Below are positions 1 through 8,947 of a DNA stretch of 64,000 nucleotides, one piece after another. The notes under the pieces were generated by a model. It saw only the letters and a program-made list of their open reading frames with translations. It was not told the origin of the DNA and did no database searches. The translations under genes and the position numbers were made by a program. The first letter of the stretch is position 1; every line of letters starts with the position of its first letter. Source of the DNA: Glycomyces lechevalierae (GTDB lineage Bacteria; Actinomycetota; Actinomycetes; Mycobacteriales; Micromonosporaceae); the NCBI RefSeq assembly GCF_027622945.1, contig NZ_JAPZVQ010000018.1:42135-106134 (forward strand), given 5' to 3'.

Positions 1-641
1 GAGTTCAGGTCACGAATTCCTTCAACCAACGAACCTTGATATAGAGCCACCCGAATCTCATGTGGGTAGAGACTGGTTCCTCCAGTGTTAAGCCTCTCAA
101 AGACGTAATAAATACTGTCGTGAGCCTCGGGATCGGAGCTTTGTTTGATGACAGTGGCGTGAATAAACGTATTGTCAAGCTGGCGACGTTCATCCTCATC
201 GAGGGTCTCATAAGTTCGCCCCCTGAAACGCTCCTCGACGTATTCAAGTTCATATGGTTCTCCGTCTGGCAAGACCCCTGAATAGAAATGCTCCAGAGTC
301 CGCAAGCGCTGCTGACCGTCTAGCACAAGAAGTCGATGTGACTGTTGCTGAACCAAGAATATGCCGGGGACTGGAAATCCGAGCAGTAGCGATTCCACAA
401 ATTTGTCCATCTGCGGTCGTTTCCAGACGAATTTACGCTGGAATTGTGCCGCACCCGGACCAGTATCGACTGCAGGGTCGAACGAAGGAACAACAATGTC
501 ATCATTATTCAATCGCCTAACCAGGCCAAAGACGTCAAAATCGGCCCCGAAATACGAAATCGGTTCGATATCTTCAAGGCTCTCGGCCTGCTGTTCCTTC
601 GAGTCCAAATCGAGATCGTTGTTTTCGGAGTTAGCGTTCAT
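1..641 (-). CDS. DUF262-domain protein (GmrSD/SspE-like N-terminal part), cut by the window edge
   Basis: The frame is open from ATG at 641 to the window edge, giving 213 codons with no stop. An AGGAG five bases before the ATG supports the start. Visible DUF262 hallmarks are QFQRKFVWKRPQMDKF (about residues 67-82), a DGQQR motif at 108-112, and FERLNTGGTSL further on. DUF262 is the ParB-like nucleotide-dependent part of modification-dependent or phosphorothioate-linked nucleases such as GmrS and SspE. Whether a DUF1524 nuclease domain follows lies outside the window. A TAGTAT at 678-683 on the minus strand is a possible -10 box. The IS element lies immediately upstream of its promoter region, so expression could be affected by the insertion. 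Confidence 0.85.
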   Translation of the reverse strand, partial: MNANSENNDLDLDSKEQQAESLEDIEPISYFGADFDVFGLVRRLNNDDIVVPSFDPAVDTGPGAAQFQRKFVWKRPQMDKFVESLLLGFPVPGIFLVQQQSHRLLVLDGQQRLRTLEHFYSGVLPDGEPYELEYVEERFRGRTYETLDEDERRQLDNTFIHATVIKQSSDPEAHDSIYYVFERLNTGGTSLYPHEIRVALYQGSLVEGIRDLN

Positions 642-771
642 GAATTCTCCTGCAATGTCGAATACAACCTGCCGACAATACTATCTCATAGACCTCTTGC
701 AAGTGGCAATAGCCCCGCAACAGCTCTAGCGTCAACTAGGCACCGACAGAAGTTGCACATTAGTTCAGCTA

Positions 772-796
772 AAGGCTGTCCCGTTATTGATTGTGG
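772..796. repeat. IS5-family left terminal inverted repeat
   Basis: It matches the reverse complement of 2127-2151 at 24 of 25 positions; the single difference is at position 19 of the repeat. The TA target duplication abuts it at 770-771. Confidence 0.9.
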
Positions 797-912
797 CTGT
801 TGCGACACTCCTTGAGCTATGCGAGATGGGCGAACTCGTCCTCGCCTGGTCGCCACACCATCCAAGCGCGGTCGCTGAATCCCGAAAGCATGGCGATTTC
901 GGGGCCGACGAG

Positions 913-1194
913 CTATGCGAGGGTCGGGTTCACAATGATCGTGCTGGTCCGCAGGTGAAGAACAAGGCCGGTACCGGACGCTCCGGGGGTCGCTCGCACT
1001 TCCTCGCCTATCAAGGCTCTGAGAGCGTCGGCATACCCAGGGGATCTCTCGGCGATCCCCTGTGCGCGTTTGCCCTGCAAGCCTCGGACCTCTGGCATGA
1101 CGTAGCAGGTGAGGTACGGCGACTCTGTCGGGCCCTCGAAGTACAGTTTCACGTAGTCGCGAACGAACTGCACCGAGTACAGTTTCGCCTCCAA
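913..1194 (-). CDS. Small unknown protein carried inside the IS element (passenger frame)
   Basis: This is a 93-aa frame starting at TTG 1194; an in-frame TGA lies just upstream, so no earlier start is possible. The sequence looks protein-like (YSVQFVRDYVKLYFEGP near the N-terminus, then a mixed alpha/beta pattern) and resembles short hypothetical proteins I associate with actinomycete genomes, but I know no function for it. No good ribosome-binding site precedes the TTG. It sits entirely between the IS ends and downstream of the transposase on the same strand, so it would move with the element. It could instead be a captured chromosomal gene fragment. Confidence 0.5.
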   Translation of the reverse strand: MEAKLYSVQFVRDYVKLYFEGPTESPYLTCYVMPEVRGLQGKRAQGIAERSPGYADALRALIGEEVRATPGASGTGLVLHLRTSTIIVNPTLA

Positions 1195-1339
1195 CGAGTC
1201 GGGTCAGTAGATCGTCGTTTCGGCCTTCGTCCACCGCTCTCGATCCTCCCGTTGTCGGCGGTCCTTCCGTCTCCGCTCAGGCTAGAGGAACCACACTTCG
1301 AGCTCGAAGCAGTTGCTGCCCTGGACCCTGGAGATCTCT

Positions 1340-2104
1340 TCATCCTGTCCGGGCAAGGTTGTGGAGGCGGGCGATGCCGCTAATCGCGACCGCGACACCG
1401 TCGCCGCGCAGGCGGCAGTCCCGCAGTATCTTCCAGGTCTTCAACCGCGCGAAGGCGTGCTCGACCTGGGCCCTGACCTGCCGGTGCGAGGCATTGTGCT
1501 CAACTTTCCAGCTGAGCAGGTCCTCGCCGGGGCGCCAGCGGTGCCGGATGATCGCGCAGGTGGCGATATAGCCGCCGTCGCCGATCACATCATGATTGCG
1601 GCACGCGTGCTCGGCGTCGGACTCGCCGAACGCCTTGCAGTCGTTGCGGTTGCCCGGTAGTGGTCTGCCCACCGCCACGACCAGGTGAGTGTCGGCATCG
1701 ATGACGACCTGGTGGTTGGTTGAGTACCGGTAATTCTTGCTCGGCGCGCTGACTGACCGGTCACGGGTGGGCACCAGCGCGCCGTCGACGATGAGCACTG
1801 TCCCGGGTGCGAACCGCTTGCGCGGCCGCAAGGCGAGTTTGGGGCCCAGGTCATCGATGATGCGGTCGGACGCGGACTTTGAGACCCCGAACAGGGGTGC
1901 GAGCTGGCGGAGGATGAGATTGGTGCGCCAATAGGCGGCCACCGACAGCACCCGATCGGCCAACGGCAGGCTCCAGGGCCGACCCCGGCGAGGCAGGTCA
2001 GCGCCCTCGCGTTCGAGCTGGCGCACCAGTCGGGCGAATACCCTGGGGAGCAACCCTGAGAACGGCTCGATCCAGCGCTCCTCGGCAGCGGTCACCACAT
2101 CCAC
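1340..2104 (-). CDS. IS5-family DDE transposase
   Basis: A 254-aa transposase that would cut and join the element's ends. GTG at 2104 is the only reasonable start because an in-frame TAG lies a few codons upstream. The N-terminal half carries a helix-turn-helix-like region (RRGRPWSLPLADRVLSVAAY, then TNLILRQLAPLFGVSKSASD). The DDE nuclease half follows: VLIVDGALVP holds the first Asp, VIGDGGY the second, and the C-terminal HAFARLKTWKILRD region contributes the Glu/Arg side. Length and motif order match compact single-frame IS5/IS427-type transposases (DDE_Tnp_4-like). No frameshift is seen. Confidence 0.9.
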   Translation of the reverse strand: MDVVTAAEERWIEPFSGLLPRVFARLVRQLEREGADLPRRGRPWSLPLADRVLSVAAYWRTNLILRQLAPLFGVSKSASDRIIDDLGPKLALRPRKRFAPGTVLIVDGALVPTRDRSVSAPSKNYRYSTNHQVVIDADTHLVVAVGRPLPGNRNDCKAFGESDAEHACRNHDVIGDGGYIATCAIIRHRWRPGEDLLSWKVEHNASHRQVRAQVEHAFARLKTWKILRDCRLRGDGVAVAISGIARLHNLARTG

Positions 2105-2126
2105 CGCGACATCCTAAGCCGTTGGG

Positions 2127-2151
2127 CCACAACCAATAACGGGACAGCCTT
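2127..2151. repeat. IS5-family right terminal inverted repeat
   Basis: Partner of the left repeat. The outer base, T2151, together with the duplicated TA at 2152-2153 forms the TAA stop of hsdS on the minus strand. Confidence 0.9.
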
Positions 2152-3593
2152 TAGCATCTTCGTGTGGTCGATGATATTGCGGCAGAAGATGTCTCGGCTA
2201 GGCCTGCCCCACGTTCGGGTAACGCAAAATGAATCAGGCTCGATTCAAGCATCTGCTCCGCTTCCTCGCGGAGACGAACGAATTCCTCTTCGCGAGCTTT
2301 GGCCGCTGCAAGGTCTTCCTTCAACTTTGCGACGAGGCGCCGCTGTTCTTCGATTGGCGGTAGCGGAATGGGTGCTTGGGCAAGTTTCCCTGCTCCGATG
2401 TGCCACAGGGACCCCGTCGTAGTGGTGGCATGCCCCCGGGCGTAGGCACGCCCTGCGTCGCTGTTGAACCATGTGACGACGAATTCAGGATCGAGGTCAT
2501 CGCAATGCAAGCGCGCTCGGATGACCGAGTTCTGGATGATGGTGGTAGTCCCCGTGTCCTCCCAGACCGCGGCCCGACCGACTTCCTCGCGCGAGTTGCC
2601 CTCTACGAACAGCACATCGGAGGTCTCAAGCGCCAGTCGCTCGACGGTGATCGGCGGGACGGTCATCGACTTCAAGTCGTCGAAATCGATGTAACCGAGC
2701 TGCACGCTCTTGGCACGAAGATAAGGGACCTCTATCCCCTCGGCGCGTGATCCCTTGCGCGGCACCTGAGTGCCCAGCCGAATCTCCGCCACGTCCGCGA
2801 GTGTCACGAGCGGATACGGGCTCTGCAAACTCGTCGGTGCATGGTTCGTGTCCCATCGATCCAACATCGAGAAGGACGCGATGACTACGATATCTGAGGC
2901 TGTTGCGGCATCAGGCGTTTCGACCAACCGCGTGCAGAACTCCTCCCACGCGGAGTCCTTCAGCGCCCCTGCATCGTGTGATGCGCGCGCCGCCGAATCT
3001 CGAGTCGCCTTGTATTCAGCCACCAATTGTCGTTGGATGTCGAGCGGGGGCTGCGGGACAGGAGCTCCCGCAAGCTTCCCGGCACCGAGATGGTACAGCC
3101 CGCTCGTCGTGGTTGCGTGCTCTCGGACGTACGCGTTCCCAGCACGTGAATTGAACCAGGTGACCACGAACTCGGGGTCGAGCGCGGGGTTGTTGAGCCG
3201 GGCGCGAATGACGCTGTTCTGATGGATGACTTCAGGGAGATCCCCGTTCCAGATCGCCGTCCGCCCGACCTCGGTAACCGACCCTGAGCCTTCGACGAAG
3301 ACGAGGTCACCGGCCTGGAGCGCGAGCGCTTCGGCCTGTGACTGCGAGACGTGCATTTCCTTCAGGTCCGATAGGTCGACGAACCCCCGGCGGACGTTGA
3401 TCGACCTAAGGTACGGGCGCGCGACGCCATGAGGCTTCGAGCCCTTGCGCGGTACCTGAACCCCGAGCCGAATCTCCGCAACATCGCCAAGTGGGGCAGC
3501 CGGCCATACGTAGGTCACTTCCTGCGGGATGGTCTGCGCATCCCACCGGTCGAGTGAGGCGAAGCGCACGACCGTGGTGATAGCCCCCGTCAT
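2151..3593 (-). CDS. hsdS: Type I-style specificity subunit HsdS (two target-recognition domains)
   Basis: This 480-aa protein would choose the DNA site for the upstream methylase/nuclease. Two similar halves are obvious. Each has a VAEIRLGxQVPRKGS block, a VEG...EVGRAAVW/RTAIW block, then a QNSVIRARL...DPEFVVTWFNS block, and ends in a P-PPLDIQRQLV or PPIEEQRRLV helix, as in duplicated TRD/helix HsdS proteins. ATG 3593 is preceded by GAAGGTGG at six bases. A longer in-frame start at 3710 would overlap hsdM, but its extra 39 residues are unlike the family. The IS element lies exactly at its stop: before insertion the end was TGC TAG, now it is TGC TAA, so the protein is unchanged. Confidence 0.9.
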   Translation of the reverse strand: MTGAITTVVRFASLDRWDAQTIPQEVTYVWPAAPLGDVAEIRLGVQVPRKGSKPHGVARPYLRSINVRRGFVDLSDLKEMHVSQSQAEALALQAGDLVFVEGSGSVTEVGRTAIWNGDLPEVIHQNSVIRARLNNPALDPEFVVTWFNSRAGNAYVREHATTTSGLYHLGAGKLAGAPVPQPPLDIQRQLVAEYKATRDSAARASHDAGALKDSAWEEFCTRLVETPDAATASDIVVIASFSMLDRWDTNHAPTSLQSPYPLVTLADVAEIRLGTQVPRKGSRAEGIEVPYLRAKSVQLGYIDFDDLKSMTVPPITVERLALETSDVLFVEGNSREEVGRAAVWEDTGTTTIIQNSVIRARLHCDDLDPEFVVTWFNSDAGRAYARGHATTTTGSLWHIGAGKLAQAPIPLPPIEEQRRLVAKLKEDLAAAKAREEEFVRLREEAEQMLESSLIHFALPERGAGLAETSSAAISSTTRRC

Positions 3594-3693
3594 GCGGTCC
3601 CACCTTCTTGAGCAAGTCTCTGTTGTTCGCGACGATGGGGATGCGCGGGCGGGACCAGGAACATCGAGCCGCCCCCAACACTTGGCAGGAGCA

Positions 3694-6123
3694 TCAGACA
3701 GTGGCTCCAAAGCCCTGGTTCGCGAAGGCTCGCCATGAGGTCAAAACTTCGGGCAAGTCGTTGGGGACATCGTCCCCGGTCTCGCCGGTCGCGGTGATGC
3801 CGACGGCCCTCGGGTTCGCCATGAACACGGGGTAATCGAAGGCCTCGCGGACGTGCTTCCACATGGCTGCGGTCTGCTCCTCGTCAAGCGCCTTAAGGGA
3901 CGCCCTGAGCTGGACAAGTGCTGTCTTGAGCGCGGGGACGCTCGCTGCTCGCGCCGTGTACGCCTGCTTCAGCTTCCGCGCGTCCACTCCGCCGTCGCCG
4001 GCCCAGACCGGTCCGCGGACAGTTGTGACAGGAGCGCCGCGGACGAGTCCGGTCTTGCGAACCCATCTCAGATCCGGCAGCACCCGCGTGACACCGATGG
4101 CTTCCAGGTCGGCGAGCAGTTTGCGGAGTTCCTCGTCCTCGCCGTGCAGGAGGCCTGGCAGCGCCTCCTCGATGAGTGCGGCGCGTCTGGGGTCGAATTT
4201 CTCCTCGGTTGCCGAGTGCGCGTCCTTCCAGCACTGCTCCCAACGCGCGGCTTCGGCTTCGGTGAACTTCTGCATGAACACGATTGATGCCGTCACCGAC
4301 GCCCCGGAAAACTTGAACGTCTCGGAGGGCAGGGCCACCACGGCTTTCAGGAACGCTTTGCCTTCGGCCCAGCGCCGGAGCCACGCTTGCGAGGCGGCGT
4401 TGAGGTTGCCGTTGGGCAGGACGATGGCAAGTCGCCCGCCAGGTTTGAGGAGCCGCAGGCAGCGTTCGAGGAACATCTGCTCGGTCTTGCGGGTGCTGTT
4501 GCCCAAGCCGATCTCGAACTGGTCCAGGATCTTCTGGTTGCGAGTGTCCGCTACCTGTTGCAGACCAGCCAGGCCAGCCTCCCCGTACCGGCCCTTCTGC
4601 CGCCGCAGGGAAGCCGCATCGTCGGACACGTTCGTCTCCGGAGTGGCGCCGATGAGCTGGGAGGAGGTGACTGTCGCTCCGAAGGGCGGGTTGGTAATGA
4701 CCACGTCGAAGCGGTCCTCGAAGATTCCGTTGACGTTGACCAGCCCGTCGTGCCAGTGGATGCCACCGTGCCCGTCGCCGTGCATGATCATGTTCATCTT
4801 GGCGGTGCGGGCCGCGCGGGGTTCCTTGTCGGTGCCGTAGATGCACTGCCAGGCGAGGCGTCCTACTCGGGTATCGATCGGACCTCCGTCGGGGTCGCTC
4901 GGGGCAAGCTGCTCGTTGAGTTTCGCGACCTCCGCTTCGATACGGCGGTCGCGCTCGTCGAGGGCGGCCTCCGCAGCATCGTCGGCATACTCGGCGAAGA
5001 TCGCTTCAATGATCCTGTCGCGTTCGGCGCGAACGGTTTCAGTGATCTGATTGCGGATGTGGTCAAACACGCTGATCAGGAAGCCTCCCGAACCGGCGGC
5101 CGGGTCGCAGATGAGCTCGCCTTCTTTGGGGTCGAGCATGTCGACCATGAACTCGACCACAGGACGCGGTGTGAAGAACTGTCCGAGTTCACCTCGGAAA
5201 GTTCGCCCGAGGAACCTTTCGAACGCGATGCCTTTGACGTCGTCGCTGGTCTTGGAGAGGTTGAAGCGCTCCAGTTTGCCGACGAGTTCGCGGAAGGTGT
5301 GGGGCGAGATATCGAGGCGGTCATCTTCTGTGAAGAGATCGTCGGTCTCGTACGCTTCCTTCGTAGTCTTGAACATTTGCTCGTGCTGAGCGAGCTTGGC
5401 GCCCCGCAGCTGGTACCGCTTCGCCTCGTCGAGGAACTTGGTCGTGAACGTCTCGTGGGTTTCGTTGCGCTCGACGTGCAGCTTGATGAACAGCACCTTC
5501 GAGATGGTGTCGAACGCCCGGTCCGGTGTCATCGCGTGGTTGTCGCGAAGCAGGTCATGGCATTCGGAAAGCACCCTCTGGAACTGCTCGCGGTCGAACA
5601 CTTCGAGCCGGTTCACCAGCGCATTGAGTCGGCGCTCATCAGCGATGTCCGCGGCGGTGGGCCAGTCGTTGATCTGCCGAGCCTTGCCCGGGAGCCCCTT
5701 CGTGAGCTCGTAGACGAGATGGCTGCTGGCATTGGCGATCACGAGGAATCGGGCACCGGCCGCACGCGCGTATGACTCGCCCTGCCAGAAGTCCGCAGAC
5801 CGGGCGGCACCCTCGTCGGGTTTGGTTTCGACCACCAGGATCGGCTCGCGGCCTTCCTCCTTGTCGTCGGCGCTGCGCCACACGATGATGTCCGCTCGTG
5901 GCGAGCGACGACCTGAGTGTGTTCGGCGCTCCTGGTCCATTTGCCCCAGCGAGTAACCGCCTTCGAGATGCAGGCGCCGTACCCAGTGCTGCCGGACTAT
6001 CTCCTCAGGCTTGTGCTTGATGTCGATCCAACCGCGAAGCGGCGCGTAGACCCAGTCACCTTGGCGGTGAATTCCTTCTTCGGGGAACGGCGATGAGGGG
6101 ATGGCGGTGGGAGGCTGGGACAT
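3694..6123 (-). CDS. hsdM: N6-adenine methyltransferase HsdM with an N-terminal nuclease-like domain
   Basis: This 809-aa protein has two parts. Residues 1-150 look like the N-terminal nuclease domain of type I R subunits (HSDR_N): D78 in RADIIVW and ExK at E99-T-K101 in ILVVETK fit PD-(D/E)xK. The remainder is an N12-class adenine methylase with a helical HsdM_N region, motif I DPAAGSGGF at 340 and NPPF at 478. No HsdR translocase gene is adjacent, so with HsdS it resembles the two-subunit BcgI arrangement (nuclease-methylase plus specificity protein); this is inference. ATG 6123 was chosen over an upstream ATG because TAGCAT lies exactly 7 nt before it. A 100-bp gap separates it from hsdS. 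Confidence 0.88.
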   Translation of the reverse strand: MSQPPTAIPSSPFPEEGIHRQGDWVYAPLRGWIDIKHKPEEIVRQHWVRRLHLEGGYSLGQMDQERRTHSGRRSPRADIIVWRSADDKEEGREPILVVETKPDEGAARSADFWQGESYARAAGARFLVIANASSHLVYELTKGLPGKARQINDWPTAADIADERRLNALVNRLEVFDREQFQRVLSECHDLLRDNHAMTPDRAFDTISKVLFIKLHVERNETHETFTTKFLDEAKRYQLRGAKLAQHEQMFKTTKEAYETDDLFTEDDRLDISPHTFRELVGKLERFNLSKTSDDVKGIAFERFLGRTFRGELGQFFTPRPVVEFMVDMLDPKEGELICDPAAGSGGFLISVFDHIRNQITETVRAERDRIIEAIFAEYADDAAEAALDERDRRIEAEVAKLNEQLAPSDPDGGPIDTRVGRLAWQCIYGTDKEPRAARTAKMNMIMHGDGHGGIHWHDGLVNVNGIFEDRFDVVITNPPFGATVTSSQLIGATPETNVSDDAASLRRQKGRYGEAGLAGLQQVADTRNQKILDQFEIGLGNSTRKTEQMFLERCLRLLKPGGRLAIVLPNGNLNAASQAWLRRWAEGKAFLKAVVALPSETFKFSGASVTASIVFMQKFTEAEAARWEQCWKDAHSATEEKFDPRRAALIEEALPGLLHGEDEELRKLLADLEAIGVTRVLPDLRWVRKTGLVRGAPVTTVRGPVWAGDGGVDARKLKQAYTARAASVPALKTALVQLRASLKALDEEQTAAMWKHVREAFDYPVFMANPRAVGITATGETGDDVPNDLPEVLTSWRAFANQGFGATV

Positions 6124-6130
6124 GAGCAAG

Positions 6131-6136
6131 ATGCTA
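6131..6136 (-). promoter_or_regulatory. -10 box for a leaderless hsdM transcript
   Basis: TAGCAT on the minus strand ends 7 nt before the ATG at 6123, the usual actinobacterial spacing for leaderless messages. No Shine-Dalgarno sequence is present, which agrees. Confidence 0.5.
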
Positions 6137-6518
6137 CGGGAGCCGCTCTCGTCGGTCTGGTGCCGCTCGGCCGGGATAGTCTGCACGCCACTGATCTCGT
6201 ATCCCTTACCTCTCTCGGGATCCGGCGTAGACGGCCCTTCATGATCAACAGACGAGTCAGTGTGCAAAACACTATTAACCGAACGAAACAGACTTCTCAT
6301 CCAGGAATCATGTGTTAGCGGGTGACCATCGCCTCAGACGACACGCCGAACGAGTAGCAGCCAGCAATCAACCTCACTCACTGTCGGCTACCGCGAGTAG
6401 CTGCTGGATCCAACGGTGGCGTCGGCGTTGCCTCGGCGGTTACGGAGTTTGATGTGCGCTTCCATGCCGCGGCCAGGGTGCCACCCTTCTGGATTTGCGG
6501 AGCATCTGCCCGTTACAT

Positions 6519-8603
6519 TCAAAATAGTCCATCCTCAGCCTCTTCATCCGTTTCCGGGCCTTCGAGTTCTTCTCGAAGGCGCAGGCCGATGTCCTTGAGA
6601 GAGCCCCGCCCTGGGATGTGCCAGCACTCAGGTCCTCGGACAGACTTGTACCGCTTGTCGCCGAGGCTGTTGATGATGTCTAGAGCGAGGCGGCTTGCCG
6701 CGTAAGTCTTGCCGTCGACTTCCCAGAGCAGTTGCCCGCCGCCGTCGTTGACCCACGTGGCGCGCGATCGGCTGGGGTCTTCGGTATTCCACCGTTGGAA
6801 CAGCTGTCGCTGTTCTCTGGTGACGGGTCGGAACTCCAGTAGCGTGCCATCTTCGATCGCACGGTGCTTAGCGATGAGCGGCACCAGGTTCGGGGTGCGG
6901 TTGCGGCGGGCAGACCGGCCCTTGACGTAGTCGTCGGGGAGCTGTGGTACGGGGGCGGCAGCGTCGATCTGGGCGGCTACGAAGGCCTCGATCTCGCGGC
7001 TCTTCTGTTCGTCCTTGAACAGAGATGAAGGGTGCGTCCGGAAATGCTCATCGACTGCGGCGATGAGCCGTTTAAGCGTGCCTCCCGCAGAAGCCGCAGC
7101 GGCGGGGAGCACGGAAGATTCCCAGTTGTCGTCGTAGAGTCGGTCAGTGAACTGACGAGCGACGAGGTGCACGGTGAACAAGTCGCCGTGGTCGGCGATC
7201 TGGGCCGCCCGCCCCTGAAGCTTCTTCTGCGCTGTAGCGATGCCGCTCATGACGGCTCGCATCAACTGCACGTGTCGCCAGATCTCCTCAGCGGTAATTC
7301 CTGCACGGAAGAGGTTCCTATATGCGCCGCTCGCGCTGCGGTCCCAGAGAACGTCCGGAAGGGCCTTAGCCTGCACGGTGTATCGGTGATCGGCGTGGCC
7401 ACACGCAAGTGCGATGAGCGCCTCCTCACTCGTGCAGCCATCGTTCTCATCCGGTGCGGCTTCGGTGTGGCGGGTGGTGTATTCCAGGCCGAGGCGGGCC
7501 CGGAATTCCAACTTGAGGTCGTCCTGCTGCTCATAGAGGGAGGCGAGGTCGCGAATCTCCACGCGGTTCTGCGTATTCGCCGCGCCTGTGATCTCTCGGA
7601 TGAGGTCATCACCGTTCTCTCCGGTGATGGAGATCTTGACGAGGACCTTGGCGCGGCCGGCCTCAGGGTGTTCCTTGACGGTGTCAGCGATAGAGGAGAC
7701 GGTTTGCGCGCCGTTGACGATGGCGACATCGTTGAGGTTACCGGTGCCACCCATACCCACCGAGCCTGATCGGGCGACGATCGTGATGCCGTTGTTGAAG
7801 TCCCAGAAGTGTTCGGGCCGTTCGATGAGGGTGGTTCGGATGGCCTCGTTGACGCTGGTTCGGCCGAGCGCGCCTCGGATGTTGCGGCGGAACAGTCGCT
7901 CGCCGTGCTCGCGGTACCAGCGGGCGACTTCATCGGTGGTGACTGTGCCGAAGTAGATTCGGTGCGGCACGTCGTCGGTTTCGACGCTGGCGAAGTGCAC
8001 GTCAAGGTTGATGGGGGGCTCGCCCATGCCAGCGCGGGCGATACGCACGAGCTTGTCCAGGGTGAGGATCTCGATGGTCGCGGGCGCGGAGTACCACCGA
8101 CCGACCTCGGCAGCGCATTCGGTGAGGATTGCCTGGTGATCAGCGTGGATCTCGTTCGACCGAGCGACGGCAAAGACGAAACCCACCTGTGGATCGTTGT
8201 CCAGGATCGATTCGATCGCCACGTAGTGGGGCTGGAACCTGTGGTTGAACCGCTGGAGCTCATTCTTGAGCATGTACTTGATCCCGACAGTGAAGGTCTT
8301 GACGTCCTTCTCCCTGAGGTTCGCCTTCCCGTCCCTGCTCCACTTCGTCTGGATGAACCAGATCTTGTTCTGGCGCTCGTCGTAGGCAACGGCGTCGATG
8401 TCGTGGTCGTCGGCCCCATCGGTGACGAAATCAGCCGCACGCTTCGCTGGGCAATCAGTGAGATACCGGACGACCATGGCGGAGAGGGCCCTGGTGTGGA
8501 ACTGCTGGTCGCGCTCGGCGCTTGGTACATCCTTAAGGTAGATCTTGTCCTTGAACTCGTTGAGCAGCGCGTCCGAGAGGTTCTTCGCGAAGCGGTCTTG
8601 CAC
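6519..8603 (-). CDS. AIPR-family abortive infection phage resistance protein
   Basis: A 694-aa protein of the AIPR family (abortive phage infection, PF10592). The signature RNIRGALGRTSVNEAIRTTL, followed by HFWDFNNGITIVA and VNGAQTVSSI, is clear in the middle. The N-terminal region contains DHDIDAVAYDERQNKIWFIQ followed by TKWS, a PD-(D/E)xK-like arrangement (D-x-D ... Q-T-K) that may be a nuclease fold. The GTG at 8603 follows GGAGG by seven bases; an upstream in-frame ATG at 8705 has no such site. It stands alone on the minus strand between hsdM and the tRNA-like repeat, consistent with a single-gene defence system in which recognition of phage leads to host arrest. The trigger cannot be told from sequence. 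Confidence 0.85.
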   Translation of the reverse strand: MQDRFAKNLSDALLNEFKDKIYLKDVPSAERDQQFHTRALSAMVVRYLTDCPAKRAADFVTDGADDHDIDAVAYDERQNKIWFIQTKWSRDGKANLREKDVKTFTVGIKYMLKNELQRFNHRFQPHYVAIESILDNDPQVGFVFAVARSNEIHADHQAILTECAAEVGRWYSAPATIEILTLDKLVRIARAGMGEPPINLDVHFASVETDDVPHRIYFGTVTTDEVARWYREHGERLFRRNIRGALGRTSVNEAIRTTLIERPEHFWDFNNGITIVARSGSVGMGGTGNLNDVAIVNGAQTVSSIADTVKEHPEAGRAKVLVKISITGENGDDLIREITGAANTQNRVEIRDLASLYEQQDDLKLEFRARLGLEYTTRHTEAAPDENDGCTSEEALIALACGHADHRYTVQAKALPDVLWDRSASGAYRNLFRAGITAEEIWRHVQLMRAVMSGIATAQKKLQGRAAQIADHGDLFTVHLVARQFTDRLYDDNWESSVLPAAAASAGGTLKRLIAAVDEHFRTHPSSLFKDEQKSREIEAFVAAQIDAAAPVPQLPDDYVKGRSARRNRTPNLVPLIAKHRAIEDGTLLEFRPVTREQRQLFQRWNTEDPSRSRATWVNDGGGQLLWEVDGKTYAASRLALDIINSLGDKRYKSVRGPECWHIPGRGSLKDIGLRLREELEGPETDEEAEDGLF

Positions 8604-8829
8604 CTGTGTTCCTCCAGGGGTGCGGAGAGGGTGGGAACACTCGACATCGTATCGTGACCGGCCCCTGCCTCGCTGTGCTGATTCATTCGATCTGATGACG
8701 TGCAACGAGATCGGTCAGTTTGAAGCTGCTTGACGTGTTCGCTTCGTGCGCGGGGAGCGGACGTGGTTGGCGACAGCCGGACAGGTGCGGGCCACGCACA
8801 GGCGCCGTTAATGTGGCCGTGCCAAATGC

Positions 8830-8933
8830 GTGCCAAAGTTTGAGGTCGCAGCCATGTTCTGGCTGTTGAGAGGCTGTTTGGTCTTCGGTCTCCAAAACCG
8901 AGGGTTGCAGGTTCGAGTCCTGTCACTCCTGCA
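8830..8933 (+). repeat. tRNA-Trp-derived attachment-site-like direct repeat, copy 1
   Basis: The last 50 bases read as the 3' half of tRNA-Trp: an anticodon stem-loop TCGGT-CTCCAAA-ACCGA with anticodon CCA, then a T arm GCAGG-TTCGAGT-CCTGT and the acceptor 3' strand. No D arm or 5' acceptor strand precedes it, so it is not a functional tRNA. The first 54 bases are non-tRNA sequence shared with the copy at 41296-41399. The two copies align without gaps, with 13 differences in 104. This is what an attR-type junction left by an element integrating at the 3' end of a tRNA gene looks like. Confidence 0.8.
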
Positions 8934-8947
8934 AGACCAGCATTATC

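Larger units (their letters stand above)
772..2151 (-). mobile_element. Complete IS5-family insertion sequence, 1380 bp
   Basis: The ends are 25-bp inverted repeats (772-796 and 2127-2151) starting AAGGCTGTCCCGTTATTG, with one mismatch in 25. They are flanked by a TA direct repeat (770-771 and 2152-2153), so the pre-insertion target reads CTAG. It carries one transposase gene plus about 570 bp to the left of it with a second plausible frame. A TA target duplication fits the IS427-like group of the IS5 family. Both ends and the transposase look intact, so the element may still be active. The right end forms the last base of the hsdS stop codon. Confidence 0.9.

Noticed and set aside
2151..3593. 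HsdS truncated by the insertion sequence.
   Set aside because: Reconstructing the empty site gives a TAG at the same codon, so the protein is full length.
3593..3710. Longer N-terminus of HsdS from ATG 3710.
   Set aside because: The extra 39 residues are unlike the family, overlap hsdM, and the ATG at 3593 has a good ribosome-binding site.
8830..8933. A complete, functional tRNA-Trp gene.
   Set aside because: The anticodon and T arms are convincing, but no D arm or matching 5' acceptor strand precedes them; the same is true at 41296-41399, where the T loop is also mutated.
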